Assembly: GCA_013361525.1 (NCBI GenBank)
Contig: JABFXY010000012.1
Coordinates: 1-64,000, forward strand
Direction: 5' to 3'
Source: Polyangiaceae bacterium
GTDB taxonomy: Bacteria > Myxococcota_A > Polyangia > Polyangiales > Polyangiaceae
Length of the DNA: 64,000 nt
A program made the translations under genes and the position numbers. Under the pieces are notes generated by a model. It made no database searches. It worked only from the letters and a program-made list of their open reading frames with translations, and was not told the origin of the DNA. Below, one piece after another: positions 51,901-60,475 of this stretch (positions within the stretch are counted from its first letter, which is position 1; every line of letters starts with the position of its first letter).

Positions 51901-53654
51901 CGGCCGACGCGACGATCGCGCTCGATTCGAAACGAGTCGCCAGCGGCAACGGCCCGCTCGATTGGAACGCCTCGGGCGACGTGACCTTCACGAAGTTCCC
52001 CTTGGAGATCGTGAGCGTGGTCCTGGCAAAGCCCGTGACGGGCACGGTGAACGGGACGGTATCCGTCCACGATCTGCACCGCGCGGCGTGGATGGAGGGC
52101 AAACTCGACGTCCGCGACCTCGTCATCGATCGCGCGAGCGTTCCCAAGGGTGAGCTGTCGCTGACGATGAAAGACCGTGCGTTCACGGCCGGCGTGACCC
52201 TCGAGCAAAGCGACGGGCGCTTCGCCGCGACAGCGACGGGCGCGATGTCCTGGCGAGACGAGCTGGTCCCGGTTTTCGACCGCCAACGCCCGATCGACAT
52301 CAAGCTCGCCGCGAAAAACTTCCGCGCCGACATCATCAGGCCGTTCGTCGAGACGACGCTGTCCGACCTCGACGGGCGGATCGACACCAACGCGAAGATT
52401 CATATCGAGCCGGGCGCGAAGGACGGAACGATGGATGGGGCCATCGTCCTACGTGATGGTGTCGTCGAGGTGCCGCAAATCGGCGAGCGCCTGCATGGAA
52501 TCAAGGGATCCATCATCATCAAACCGTGGGGCACGCTGCGGCTCGACGGCTTCGAGGCGCGAGGTCCGACCGGCAGGCTCACGGCGAGCGCGCAGGCGGT
52601 CCTCGACGGCCTCACGCTGAAGTCGGCGAAAGCAAAGCTCAGCATCCCGAAGGACGAGAGCATGCCGCTCGCGATCGAAGGCGTTCCGATGGGGCGCGCG
52701 TATGGCGACATCCTCGCGACCGCGACCATGAGCGGCGACGGCAAACGGCTCGACGTGAAGGTCGACGTCCCGACCCTCGAGGTAGCCCTGCCTCAATCCT
52801 CGGGAAACGACGTGCAGAAACTGCCGGGTGACAAAAATGTCAGCATCGGCTTCCACGACGGCAAGAAGTTCGTCCCGATCGCGGTCACCAAACCGAAGCG
52901 GCCGCGCAAGCCATCCGAGACGACCGTCGTCGCGGAGATTCACCTCGGCGAGCACGTGCGGGTGACGCGAGAGGGAATGCTGGACGTCACGCTCGGCGGC
53001 AAGGTCGTCATCGAGGACAAGGACGAAACCCGCGTGTCGGGCGAAATCCGCATCGTCCGAGGTCAGCTCGAGCTCCAAGGAAAAATCTTCACGATCGACC
53101 GCGGCGTCGTGAGCTTCGTCGGAACCGATCCGAGCAACCCGATGGTCCAGGCAAACGCGTATTGGGACGCTCCGGATGGAACGCGCGTTCTCGCGGCGTT
53201 TACCGGCTTCGTCGAGGAGGGCAAGCTCACCTTGCGCTCCGATCCGGCCCTCACGGAGGACGAAATCCTCGCGCTGCTCCTGTTCGGCTCGAAGGACGGC
53301 GGGTTCGGGGCGTCGCAGTCCTCGGACCAAAGCGGGATTGGCGCGGTCGGCGGCATTGCGGGTGGCGTCGTCACACAAGGGCTCAACAAGGCCATCTCCG
53401 GCGTGACGACGAGGGTAACGACCCGCATCGACTCCTCCGACAGCTCGGGCCCGGAGCCGCAAATCGTCGTGCAACTGACGGAGCGCATCGCGGCGAGGCT
53501 CGGCTATCGAATCGGCGGCGGCGCGCCCGGCTCGGATCCCGACCGCGCCGAGGTCACCCTCGATTGGCGATTCTTCAAGAATTGGCGACTAGAGACGACC
53601 GTCGGGGACCACGGCAGCACGTCGGTGGAATTGGTTTGGCGGCTTCACTATTGA
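48960..53654 (+). CDS. tamB: TamB / DUF490 translocation and assembly module protein
   Basis: 1564 residues. An N-terminal membrane anchor (GLSVVFGVAAVAGVLLHAGL) is followed by a very long repetitive beta region with AsmA/TamB-like groove repeats, for example VLIEDKDETRVSGEIRIVRG. The C-terminal DUF490 domain is intact: QLELQGKIFTIDRGVVSFVG, ALTEDEILALLLFG and RVTTRIDSSDSSGPEPQIVVQL, ending VELVWRLHY. TamB bridges the inner and outer membranes and works with TamA in protein and lipid export. The ATG overlaps the tamA stop (TGATG), so the operon is tight. Length is typical. Confidence 0.95.
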   Translation: MHAPAVTMPAPPNGKRLGRARRAIAACAKAAGLSVVFGVAAVAGVLLHAGLRAPRELTIATVNDLLASSFQGEVRLHDVDVVRLDRLEGIDGEVFDPEGNRVLAIRGASVRFRAWTILRSFFIGDRTKIGLGEVSVPSAEIVLEEDDAGEIGLFRAFASRTPPSTEPSRPTEVTLGRVEIGHVWVHGRLDAVPVLDVDVDGLSGSFHAGPERTDVDVQRLYVRARGLEGLSPEGTIVARAVIPEDESEIDARAHYNGYVGEIPVVLDASLSKRTVLASIDVAETDAGAFDAIDPDRIHLGGPVRLHADIEGSLPLLLADVHAEVGDTTIGARATVGLPQSDSPAVIAARVDADHVDARLADPTAPHSDLSATIGAVAIVRDGRQFFGGFELQNEAGHVDGQSVPAATLSGAFTERSIHAQGFIAERGAPTTIHMSLEPRGSATSPSLLSFATSTVIDDLDQVERIGPLARGEATIRTEGAVDLEAKRIDLTAEASVNGMAKDGVAVASANATLRVGGTFETPTLDAELKGTGLRGYGYSFSSFDGTVSGAKDIMAVRANLTGDNRTPNIRANAQLSTGAGLTVRAPRIELERGDVKAVVTAELVRALPGGAQVKGLVVDGLGDRLTGDVSMEHKNLSIKAMTSGVDLSRVAKLVAREEDLAGRMALDIDARVRQTTANGKVVVKLDGLRARGIEGADADVALTLDGRQIRGSVTASMAPIGKLHAELQDVTVGGPILEPRAWSRATGTMVLDADVDVAELLARVPADKRPVSKTSGTIAIRGNVSRPNAASDPSVELEIVTKKLTITGPEKPKVLVDGVAIAEGPPWHLSGIDATLKASFDGATGRADLAAALRDRKGELASLKASAKPPLRRMLEDPKSIEAIVGELPIELGVEIPRRSIVDLPGELGTRPIQGEIALSGTFKGSLRAPELSLTATATNLRPRGAAACARSLDVTTDVTYDGSKGHVQLTAATGKRPVMTADATIALDSKRVASGNGPLDWNASGDVTFTKFPLEIVSVVLAKPVTGTVNGTVSVHDLHRAAWMEGKLDVRDLVIDRASVPKGELSLTMKDRAFTAGVTLEQSDGRFAATATGAMSWRDELVPVFDRQRPIDIKLAAKNFRADIIRPFVETTLSDLDGRIDTNAKIHIEPGAKDGTMDGAIVLRDGVVEVPQIGERLHGIKGSIIIKPWGTLRLDGFEARGPTGRLTASAQAVLDGLTLKSAKAKLSIPKDESMPLAIEGVPMGRAYGDILATATMSGDGKRLDVKVDVPTLEVALPQSSGNDVQKLPGDKNVSIGFHDGKKFVPIAVTKPKRPRKPSETTVVAEIHLGEHVRVTREGMLDVTLGGKVVIEDKDETRVSGEIRIVRGQLELQGKIFTIDRGVVSFVGTDPSNPMVQANAYWDAPDGTRVLAAFTGFVEEGKLTLRSDPALTEDEILALLLFGSKDGGFGASQSSDQSGIGAVGGIAGGVVTQGLNKAISGVTTRVTTRIDSSDSSGPEPQIVVQLTERIAARLGYRIGGGAPGSDPDRAEVTLDWRFFKNWRLETTVGDHGSTSVELVWRLHY

Positions 53655-53677
53655 GTGCCGAGACACTCCATCGACAT

Positions 53678-56251
53678 TCAGAGATCGCTTTCGCCTCCGA
53701 CAGTCAGGTTCTTCGTGATCTCGACGTTGCCATCGAGCTTGATCGTCGGCGCCGTCACGTTGACGGCGTTCGCGATGACATCGATCTTTCCGCCCGCCTC
53801 GATCTTGATGTCGCCCCGCGCTTTGACCTTGATCGTATGTGCGTCGATGAGCACCGTGCCTGCCGAGCCGACGATGCTGCCGCCGGTGAGCGCGATGGTC
53901 TTCTCGGCCTTGAGCCGAATGTCGCCGGTATGAGCGGTACCGATGATGTTCTTCTTCGCGCACACGAGAACGCAGTCTTCGATGGCATGAATGCGCAAAT
54001 CCTTCTTCGACATGATTCCGAGTGAGACGTCCGCGGCGAGTGGTGGAGCCTCTTCGGGGTAGTAGCCGACGACGATGCGCGCCGTGTCCCCGACTGCGAT
54101 GTCGAAATCTCCTGCCGTCGTCAGGTTGAAGGTCTTTCCCGCGGCAACCTCGACCTCCCCCTCCGATTTGAGCTGAGCGGTCCGCAATCCGACGACGCTC
54201 GCCGTGTCCGCGGAGCCGAGCGCCGCTGCACGATCGCCGAAGACGACCGCCACGTCGCGTCCGACGACCGCCGCCGTGCGCTCGCTTGCAACGACGGCGG
54301 CAGGCGCGAGCGGCTCACCCAAGGCAGCACCTTGGGTCCTGCCTTGGGCATCGTCGAGGCCGGTGTCGACGGTCCGAGCGACTTCCCTCACGAGGTTCAG
54401 GGCCGCCTGGTCGGCGCGCGACGAAGCCTTTTCGGCGACTTCACTGAAATGCGTCGATCCGACGCTGGTTTCGTCGGTCGTCGCCTCCTCCTCGGGTTCC
54501 TCGCGAGGCGGCTTCGCCTCGATGCGGGCCAATTCGCGGTCCAATGCGGCAGAGTCGAGAGCATTCACGTCCGACATGCCCCGTTCCGCTGCCGAAGAGA
54601 CGGCCCCCAATCCCGCCATCATGACTGCGCTCTTCCCTGCAATGGCGGTGGAGGTTTGCGCGAGCACCGTGTGCCGATCGGTCAGCGTATTGTTCGACAA
54701 ACGCGAGGCGGCGGACACGTGGGCTTCCGTTTTGAGCAGAATGCCGGTCTCCGCCTCTTCTGGAGCACCGATTTGGAGGGTGCTGTCTTCCTTGGGAGAG
54801 TGCACGCGAACGCGCTCGCTGCCGCGGAGATCTTCCATCACCAGCTCGTTCCGCGAGCCGCTGCGCAAGACGTTCTGCGTTTGGTTTTGCAGTGAGACGG
54901 GGCTCACCGTCACCGGATTGGGCGCTGTCCCGACGATGATCGGCCGGTCCGGATCTCCGTTGACGAAGCCCACCAATACGTCCGCGCCCGGACGAAGGGG
55001 GAAATGCATACCGTATTGCGCGCCGGCGTGGGGCTGCATCATTCGCACCGGATGGGTCGCGCCGAGATCCGTTCGACCCGAGCGGTCGTACGCCATCCGT
55101 AGGAAATACCGGCCCTGTTCATCGAGCTCGGCGTATTCGCCGCGGACAGCGCCGTCGACGACACCATGGACGAGGCCGGAGATGCGCGGCACCGGCGTCA
55201 CGCGCTGCGGTCGGAAACGTACTTCGTAGGGAATCGCCGAAAAGCGATTCACCCAACCGACGTCGCCTCGGTCGCCGCCCTTGCGAAAGGCGTAGTCCAC
55301 CCGGGTCACGAGAACACGCGTTTCATTGCCACCGGCATCCACGATGTCGAGAACGCGGCCCGCGCGCAGGCTCGAGTCCGTGCTGCTTCCTTCGACGACG
55401 TGGTGGCGAGCCGCCCACTCTTCGGAGCGAATTTGCGCAAGCTCCCGAACTTCCGTTTCGGTCTTCGGGTCGTGGCCGAATTCGACCCAAGTACCGCGTG
55501 CCGCAGCCTTCGCGATGGCCTCGTCGCTCTTGAGGGCGAGCATCGGTGTTCGATAGTTGTAGTCGTGCGTGACGACCTCGGCCGGCACGCGCCGCAGGTG
55601 CCTGCGCACGTCGAATGCCGCGGGATGTTCGGCGCGCGTGCGCACGCGCAGCTGCGGGCGGGGCCCCGGCCTGTACGAGGCGGATGTGTCGGTGAAGATC
55701 CACGCATCATGGTCGTCGCGCTCTTCGAAGAAGGTGGCGATACCCGCTTCCTCGGCGAGACGCATGACGAACGCGAGATCGGTCTCGTCGTGCTGCGCCG
55801 TGAACTCGCGCCTCGCGTAGCTGTCGCGCAAGGAGAGGACGAAGTCGCGTCCCGACCCCAGACCCGCGGACGTCAGCTTCTCTTCGATGATCTGGGGAAT
55901 CGTTCGGCTCAGAAAGATCTCACTGCCCTTTCGCATCGACAGAAGCCACGACACAGGACGAAGCTCGAGGAACAGATCCGTCTTGTCGTGCTCGACGTCG
56001 GATTGGGCGGCAACGTCGACGACGACTGCGTTGAACCGATTCAGCGTTACGTCTTCTTGCCGAAAGGCGAGCGACGCCGGTTTGTCCAGCAGCGCCTCGA
56101 GATCGTCGGGAGCGAGGGACGCAATCGGCAGCTCGAGATGCACGCGAAACGCGTACGACCGATTGAGCTCGTCGGTACCTTCCAACGAACGCGCGACGAT
56201 GGGGCTCTGCCCCAAAACCTCCGATTGCAACCAAGCAGCTTCGCTCACCAT
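53678..56251 (-). CDS. vgrG: Type VI secretion spike protein VgrG
   Basis: 857 residues. The N-terminal gp27-like domain begins SIVARSLEGTDELNRSYAF-type sequence (here SPIVARSLEGTDELNRSYAF). The charge-rich RREFTAQHDETDLAFVMRLA and FFEERDDHDAW are VgrG hallmarks. The gp5-like OB domain is around residues 370-460: GEYAELDEQGRYFLRMAYD and GMHFPLRPGADVLVGFVNGD. Then a low-complexity acidic/Ala region (about 600-660) and a beta-helix of repeated short strands (IKVKARGDIKIEAGGKIDVI). No C-terminal effector domain is fused, so cargo must be attached by the linked PAAR-like and DUF2169 proteins. It is the last gene of the island. Confidence 0.95.
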   Translation of the reverse strand: MVSEAAWLQSEVLGQSPIVARSLEGTDELNRSYAFRVHLELPIASLAPDDLEALLDKPASLAFRQEDVTLNRFNAVVVDVAAQSDVEHDKTDLFLELRPVSWLLSMRKGSEIFLSRTIPQIIEEKLTSAGLGSGRDFVLSLRDSYARREFTAQHDETDLAFVMRLAEEAGIATFFEERDDHDAWIFTDTSASYRPGPRPQLRVRTRAEHPAAFDVRRHLRRVPAEVVTHDYNYRTPMLALKSDEAIAKAAARGTWVEFGHDPKTETEVRELAQIRSEEWAARHHVVEGSSTDSSLRAGRVLDIVDAGGNETRVLVTRVDYAFRKGGDRGDVGWVNRFSAIPYEVRFRPQRVTPVPRISGLVHGVVDGAVRGEYAELDEQGRYFLRMAYDRSGRTDLGATHPVRMMQPHAGAQYGMHFPLRPGADVLVGFVNGDPDRPIIVGTAPNPVTVSPVSLQNQTQNVLRSGSRNELVMEDLRGSERVRVHSPKEDSTLQIGAPEEAETGILLKTEAHVSAASRLSNNTLTDRHTVLAQTSTAIAGKSAVMMAGLGAVSSAAERGMSDVNALDSAALDRELARIEAKPPREEPEEEATTDETSVGSTHFSEVAEKASSRADQAALNLVREVARTVDTGLDDAQGRTQGAALGEPLAPAAVVASERTAAVVGRDVAVVFGDRAAALGSADTASVVGLRTAQLKSEGEVEVAAGKTFNLTTAGDFDIAVGDTARIVVGYYPEEAPPLAADVSLGIMSKKDLRIHAIEDCVLVCAKKNIIGTAHTGDIRLKAEKTIALTGGSIVGSAGTVLIDAHTIKVKARGDIKIEAGGKIDVIANAVNVTAPTIKLDGNVEITKNLTVGGESDL

Positions 56252-56272
56252 CGCCTACCGCCTCGCTCTTGC

Positions 56273-56974
56273 TCAATCACAGGGCTCGCCCGTCTCCGTC
56301 TCCACGACGGCGACCACGCGCCACGTGCCTTGGTGGGGTGCTGCCACGACGACCAGATGGTCGGCAAAATCGACGAATACCTCGTCCGCGAAAGGCCACA
56401 ACCCGCCGCGGCGAATGCAAACAGCGCGCTCCGGCCCCGTGTCGCGCCAGGGCCCAATCGCCCGAATCTGGGAGTCCATCTGCTCGGAATCCAGACCACC
56501 GAGGATGCTCGACCGGTCGTCCGGCATCGGCAGCCGGTGCGGCTCCTGTCGCGCATCGGCGTTCCAGAACAACGTCGCGAGAAGAGACGAGGCGGAAGCG
56601 GTCGCGGGCGCCCGGGCGTCGCCGTCGCACCATCCTCGCCGTGCGGTGTCGTCGAGAAAGAGGCCGGGCAGCCCCCTCCACTCGATGGGCTTCGCCCATT
56701 GAATCGTGAATCCTCGGTCCGGATGCACGAGCGATTGAAGCGCTTCTCCGCGCCGGTGCGAGAGCGCCTCGACGAAGGCAACGGCGACTTGTCGTACGGG
56801 CTCCGAGACCTCATCCGACAGCGAGCAGGGGTCGGTCGCCGGTGCCGCGCCAACATGAGGTTTGTCGGTGGTCTTCGGCGCCGAGGCGGTCGGCGTCGCG
56901 GACTCGCACGGAGACGGGTGACAACCCGACAGCAAAAGCACCGCCGGCACCAACGTGCTCGCGAGCAGGCTCAT
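56273..56974 (-). CDS. Lipoprotein, putative immunity protein 2
   Basis: 233 residues. The signal MSLLASTLVPAVLLLSGC ends in a lipobox, so it is an envelope lipoprotein. The body has helix-rich VRQVAVAFVEALSHRRGEAL, then DEVFVDFADHLVVVAAP and TWRVVAVVETE near the end. The end pattern (FVD, VVV, WRV, AVV) matches the neighbouring lipoprotein at 56971-57600, so the two are probably diverged duplicates. Both lie between the effector and vgrG and are coupled by ATGA. Immunity against a periplasmic peptidoglycan amidase is an inference from position, lipid anchor and duplication; no known family is recognised. Confidence 0.82.
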   Translation of the reverse strand: MSLLASTLVPAVLLLSGCHPSPCESATPTASAPKTTDKPHVGAAPATDPCSLSDEVSEPVRQVAVAFVEALSHRRGEALQSLVHPDRGFTIQWAKPIEWRGLPGLFLDDTARRGWCDGDARAPATASASSLLATLFWNADARQEPHRLPMPDDRSSILGGLDSEQMDSQIRAIGPWRDTGPERAVCIRRGGLWPFADEVFVDFADHLVVVAAPHQGTWRVVAVVETETGEPCD

Positions 56975-57600
56975 ACGCCGTGACGAGGCTTCACGACCGC
57001 GAACACGCGCCACTGCCCCCCCTCGTCCTTGGAAAAGACCACGACGACACCATCGACGAATCCCAGACTGTGCTCCTCCTCCGTCGGCTCGAAGGCGACC
57101 CACGGCATGCCGTCGAACATCCCCTCCGTTCCTTCGGTGTCGCGTACACAGGTTCGGCGGCTCCCGTCTTCGACGTCCCACGCCGCTCCGACGATCCCCG
57201 AACGCGCCCGAACGCCGTACATGCCTTCGAACAGCCACGATAGCGCGCCAGGGCGAAACAACGCTCCGAGCTGATCGCGCGGCAACCGCTCTACGTCCAT
57301 CCACTGGTCCTCGGCATGGGTGATGCGAATCAGCGTCAGCCCCTGATGGTGGACCGCATCCGAGATCTCCGGCGTTGGGCGCCCCGCGTAGAGCTCGTCG
57401 AGAAAGCGTGACCCCTTCTCGATCAAGTCGGCTCGAACCGATTCGTCGTGCGGCCACGCGTGACACTCGCGCGCGGCGGGTGGCGCCTGAATGGACTCGG
57501 GGCAGCCTGGGGCGGATGCGCAACCGAGCAGCGCACCCGCGGCCACCGCGATCGCGACCGCAACCGCCGCACAGACGAACCGCAGCGTCAGGGGGCGCAT
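56971..57600 (-). CDS. Lipoprotein, putative immunity protein 1
   Basis: 209 residues. The signal LRFVCAAVAVAIAVAAGALL then GCAS gives a lipobox. The mature part has HHQGLTLIRITHAEDQWMD in the middle and ends GFVDGVVVVFSKDEGGQWRV followed by FAVVKP. The last stretch resembles the end of the next lipoprotein. The ATG at 57600 lies 13 bp inside the end of the effector gene (stop at 57588), which ties its production to the effector. ATG 57615 is another in-frame option. Confidence 0.82.
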   Translation of the reverse strand: MRPLTLRFVCAAVAVAIAVAAGALLGCASAPGCPESIQAPPAARECHAWPHDESVRADLIEKGSRFLDELYAGRPTPEISDAVHHQGLTLIRITHAEDQWMDVERLPRDQLGALFRPGALSWLFEGMYGVRARSGIVGAAWDVEDGSRRTCVRDTEGTEGMFDGMPWVAFEPTEEEHSLGFVDGVVVVFSKDEGGQWRVFAVVKPRHGV

Positions 57601-60050
57601 TGACCGCCCGCGCACGCGTCCCGGACCGCAAAGAGCGCCGAAATGAGCTTTTCGTTGGCGATGACGTTTCCGTCACTGTCGACGACGCTCTTGCGGCTCT
57701 TCGCCCGATCCGAGCCGCCGAAGCACCGGAACGCAAAGGCTTTGAGCGCGCTCTCGGTGCTGTCGAATCGGCCGTCGATCGACGCCATCATGAAGCCTAT
57801 CGTGCTGAGCGCCTGCTGTGTCGTCTTGATCGAGTCCTCGAGGTTTTGCTTGTCCGTCTTATCCTTGTGTTTCGTGCCGTCGAGCTGCGTGTGCTTTTTC
57901 AGGTAGGCCTCGACCTGCTTGTCGGCGCTCGACGTGAACGTATGGGTAAATTTCGCAGGGAAGGTCCGCCCGCCCTCGACCATGCTCCATTTGTAGCCAA
58001 CGCCGATGCATGCCGGTTTGTGCGTACCTACTTGGTTGTTCGCACCGATCGCGACCATGAAATGGCTCACCACGAACGTGGGCTGGATGCGGGCGATGAG
58101 GGCGGCCGAGGACGTCATCTGTTGGTCGCTGAAGGCGGTCGCACCGCGCAGCGCGTCGTCGTCCGAGATCAGCTCGTGCATGTGCTCGATACCGACCGCA
58201 AACGCATTGAACGACGGCACCGTTTTGCCTGGCTTCGCCGTGGAGCTGCTCGGTCGCCCGATGACCCGTCCCCATGCGGCGCCGCCGGGACCACCGGCGT
58301 GGGTGCAGAGCATATCCTCGTTCGCGACCTTTATGATGAACCCGTCGTCGTCGATGATGTAGTGCGGGCTCTCGGGCGGGGACGAGTTGCTTCCGCCAAT
58401 CACATTGTTGATGGTGCTCCCGACCTCCCTCGCGGTCTTGCGATCCTCTTCCTCGAAGTCTTCGCCGCTCTTCGAGGGTGTGGACTTTCCCGTCAAGGTG
58501 GCGTGGACGACGACGAACGTGTCCTCCGCGAGCTCGATTTCCTTGTGAGTCTTGTCCTTGTCCAGCGTCGGGGCCTTCTGACTCGACTTCTTCAATGAAG
58601 ACTTCGTCTGAGCGGCCTCGGTGACACGGTTCGTCACGAAATCGGGTTTCCAATCCACGATGACGATCTTCTTGTCCTTGGACACGATGGCCCGGGCGTT
58701 CGTGACCTTCGCGGTGCTCGGACCGGCGGTCACCGTCGCAACCGTCTTCTTCGGCAATGGCCCGATGAACGTCACCTCGCCGGTGCCGTTGATCGCAATT
58801 CCGAACTCGACCTCGCGCCACAGGCAGTCACCTGCCTTCTTGGTCTTGGCTTTGTCGCTCGGCCCCACGAGCGCCGAGCTCGTTCGACCCAGATCGTGGT
58901 CCTTGTGGGGCGTGATGGTCAGCGTGCCTTTGAACGCTTTGCCCTTGAGTGACTTGAGATCGAACGCCATCTTCGTGTGACTGGCGATACCATTCCCGGC
59001 GCTTTTGTTTTTCGAGGGGACGGTGGTCGTTCCGTCCGAAATGGTCGCCTTTGCTTTGGTGATCTGAACGACGTGCGGAGAGATCCCCTTCTTTCCCTGG
59101 TTCCATCGATCGACGTTCTCGCCTTTGCGCCAAAAGCGAGCGCGCACCTGAACCTCGATGAGGACCTTCGCCGGAGGGCCCGCTGCCCCCTGCCCCTTCG
59201 GCTTCTGACCACCCCCCTTTTTCGTTGCCCCCTTGCTGGGAGGATTCGAACGCGGTGGCGTCGGGTCTTTGCCCTTGGGCGTGTCCTTCTTGGGCTTGTC
59301 CTTCTTGGGCTTGTCCTTCTTGGGCTTGTCCTCCTTGGACTTGTCCTTCTTGGGCTTGTCCTCCTTGGACTTGTCCTTCTTCGCCTGTTCCCCCAACAGG
59401 CTCTTCGAGCTCGGCGACGCGGCTTCGTCGTCTTCGTCTTCGTCTTCCTCGTCCTCGCTTTCCGAGTCGTCGTCCTTCTTGCCGTCCCAGGGGGCAATCT
59501 CCCCGCGGCGCGGGGCGCGGGCCTGGTCGTGATAGACCTCCAGGTCGTCCGCGATGTCTTCGATGTCCGCTGTGATACGCTCGTATTCGAAACAGCTCTG
59601 GAAGGCGGCGACGTCGTCTTCGAGCGTGGGGCCTTGGGAGAAGCCCAGGTTGCCGAGGCGGCGACGGGCGGCTTCGGTTTGGTCCTCACTCTCCGGAAGG
59701 TGAATGTGAACGCGTCGGCGAAATGGGTAGATGGGCTCACGTGGCAACGTCTTGGGCGCCCATTCGACCCAAACCGTCTTGGGCACGTGCTTGAACGTGA
59801 AAGTGACCCAACCGACGCCGTCGGCCCAGGCGTCCTCGTGGATGTCACAACCGCCCAAGATGACCCGACACCGGGCGCCGGGCATCGGCTCGCCGAGCTC
59901 GTCGAGCAACAGCAGTGAATATTCGAAAAGCTCGTCTTCTGCCGCGACGGCGTTGCAAGCGCACTCGCCGCCCGGGCACTCCCAGGTAGGGGTGCTCGAG
60001 GCGGGCTCGTGCTCGGGCTCGACTTCGTCGTAAGGCCAGGGCGCGCTCAA
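57588..60050 (-). CDS. Multidomain secreted effector with peptidoglycan amidase domain (T7-lysozyme/PGRP-type)
   Basis: 820 residues from TTG 60050, with AGGAG upstream. In order: a Cys-rich start; a small beta domain about 42-118 (SLLLLDELGEPMPGARCRVI); a peptidoglycan-binding-like segment about 125-155 (RRRLGNLGFSQGPTLEDDVA); an acidic stretch 193-210; a Lys/Asp repeat linker 223-262; a beta-rich middle domain about 293-480; an amidase domain about 510-695; and a second peptidoglycan-binding-like segment about 740-775 (TTQQALSTIGFMMASIDGRF). Amidase evidence: VVVHATLT (His516), HYIIDDDG, FAVGIEHMH, VSHFMVAIG (His663) and KPACIGVGYKW (Cys681). His-His-Cys is the zinc set of T7 lysozyme. It probably cuts the MurNAc-L-Ala bond of rival cell walls. 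Confidence 0.85.
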   Translation of the reverse strand: MSAPWPYDEVEPEHEPASSTPTWECPGGECACNAVAAEDELFEYSLLLLDELGEPMPGARCRVILGGCDIHEDAWADGVGWVTFTFKHVPKTVWVEWAPKTLPREPIYPFRRRVHIHLPESEDQTEAARRRLGNLGFSQGPTLEDDVAAFQSCFEYERITADIEDIADDLEVYHDQARAPRRGEIAPWDGKKDDDSESEDEEDEDEDDEAASPSSKSLLGEQAKKDKSKEDKPKKDKSKEDKPKKDKPKKDKPKKDTPKGKDPTPPRSNPPSKGATKKGGGQKPKGQGAAGPPAKVLIEVQVRARFWRKGENVDRWNQGKKGISPHVVQITKAKATISDGTTTVPSKNKSAGNGIASHTKMAFDLKSLKGKAFKGTLTITPHKDHDLGRTSSALVGPSDKAKTKKAGDCLWREVEFGIAINGTGEVTFIGPLPKKTVATVTAGPSTAKVTNARAIVSKDKKIVIVDWKPDFVTNRVTEAAQTKSSLKKSSQKAPTLDKDKTHKEIELAEDTFVVVHATLTGKSTPSKSGEDFEEEDRKTAREVGSTINNVIGGSNSSPPESPHYIIDDDGFIIKVANEDMLCTHAGGPGGAAWGRVIGRPSSSTAKPGKTVPSFNAFAVGIEHMHELISDDDALRGATAFSDQQMTSSAALIARIQPTFVVSHFMVAIGANNQVGTHKPACIGVGYKWSMVEGGRTFPAKFTHTFTSSADKQVEAYLKKHTQLDGTKHKDKTDKQNLEDSIKTTQQALSTIGFMMASIDGRFDSTESALKAFAFRCFGGSDRAKSRKSVVDSDGNVIANEKLISALFAVRDACAGGQCAP
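59281..59385 (-). repeat. Seven tandem 15-bp units encoding the Lys-rich effector linker
   Basis: Seven copies of a 15-bp unit (plus strand TTGTCCTTCTTGGGC and close variants) run without gaps. Each encodes five residues of the type KPKKD or SKEDK. Copy number is likely to vary between strains. It is a coding linker and not a CRISPR. Confidence 0.85.
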
Positions 60051-60063
60051 AGTGATGCTCCTG

Positions 60064-60468
60064 TCATGAAGACGCGATCACGCGGATTTGGGAAGGTACG
60101 AGGACTTGCCCGACTGGCACGTTGGGGGGGTCCCCATTGTGAGCGGAGACGCCGTTGAGCAAGACCGCGCGCTTGCCGCGCGCGTAGACCTTGGCGCTTG
60201 CCGTCTTGAACTTGACGCAGCCGCCAAATGTACCGGAGATGACGCCGCCCAACGTGCCTGCCTCGTCGCCGGTGCTCGATGGTAGGACGGACGTCTCGAC
60301 CAGCACCTCTGCATTTTCGATACGGACCTTCGAGACGGTTCCTTCCGCAATCGTGCAGTCGCCGATGTTGAGAAAGGGCGTCGGCACGGGGCTCGGGGAC
60401 GCAGGTACCAGGCAAACGTCGGGGAAGCCGAAACAGAGGCCGCCGCCTTTGGTCATGATCGGGGGCAT
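60064..60468 (-). CDS. DUF4150 PAAR-like protein
   Basis: 134 residues. The pattern fits the DUF4150 PAAR-like family: KGGGLCFGFPDVCLVPAS near the start, PVPTPFLNIGDC, then beta-rich repeats and a Cys in FGGCVKFKTASAKVYARGKR. Such proteins are thought to sharpen the VgrG spike and carry cargo. GAGGA five bases before ATG 60468 supports this start, and the frame's longer version is a shadow of the DUF3540 gene. It is 13 bp upstream of the effector start, the arrangement expected for a tip-cargo pair. Confidence 0.88.
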   Translation of the reverse strand: MPPIMTKGGGLCFGFPDVCLVPASPSPVPTPFLNIGDCTIAEGTVSKVRIENAEVLVETSVLPSSTGDEAGTLGGVISGTFGGCVKFKTASAKVYARGKRAVLLNGVSAHNGDPPNVPVGQVLVPSQIRVIASS

Positions 60469-60475
60469 ACGATCC

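Noticed and set aside
59281..59385. Tandem repeats considered as CRISPR
   Set aside because: Units are 15 bp, contiguous with no spacers, and in frame inside the effector gene.
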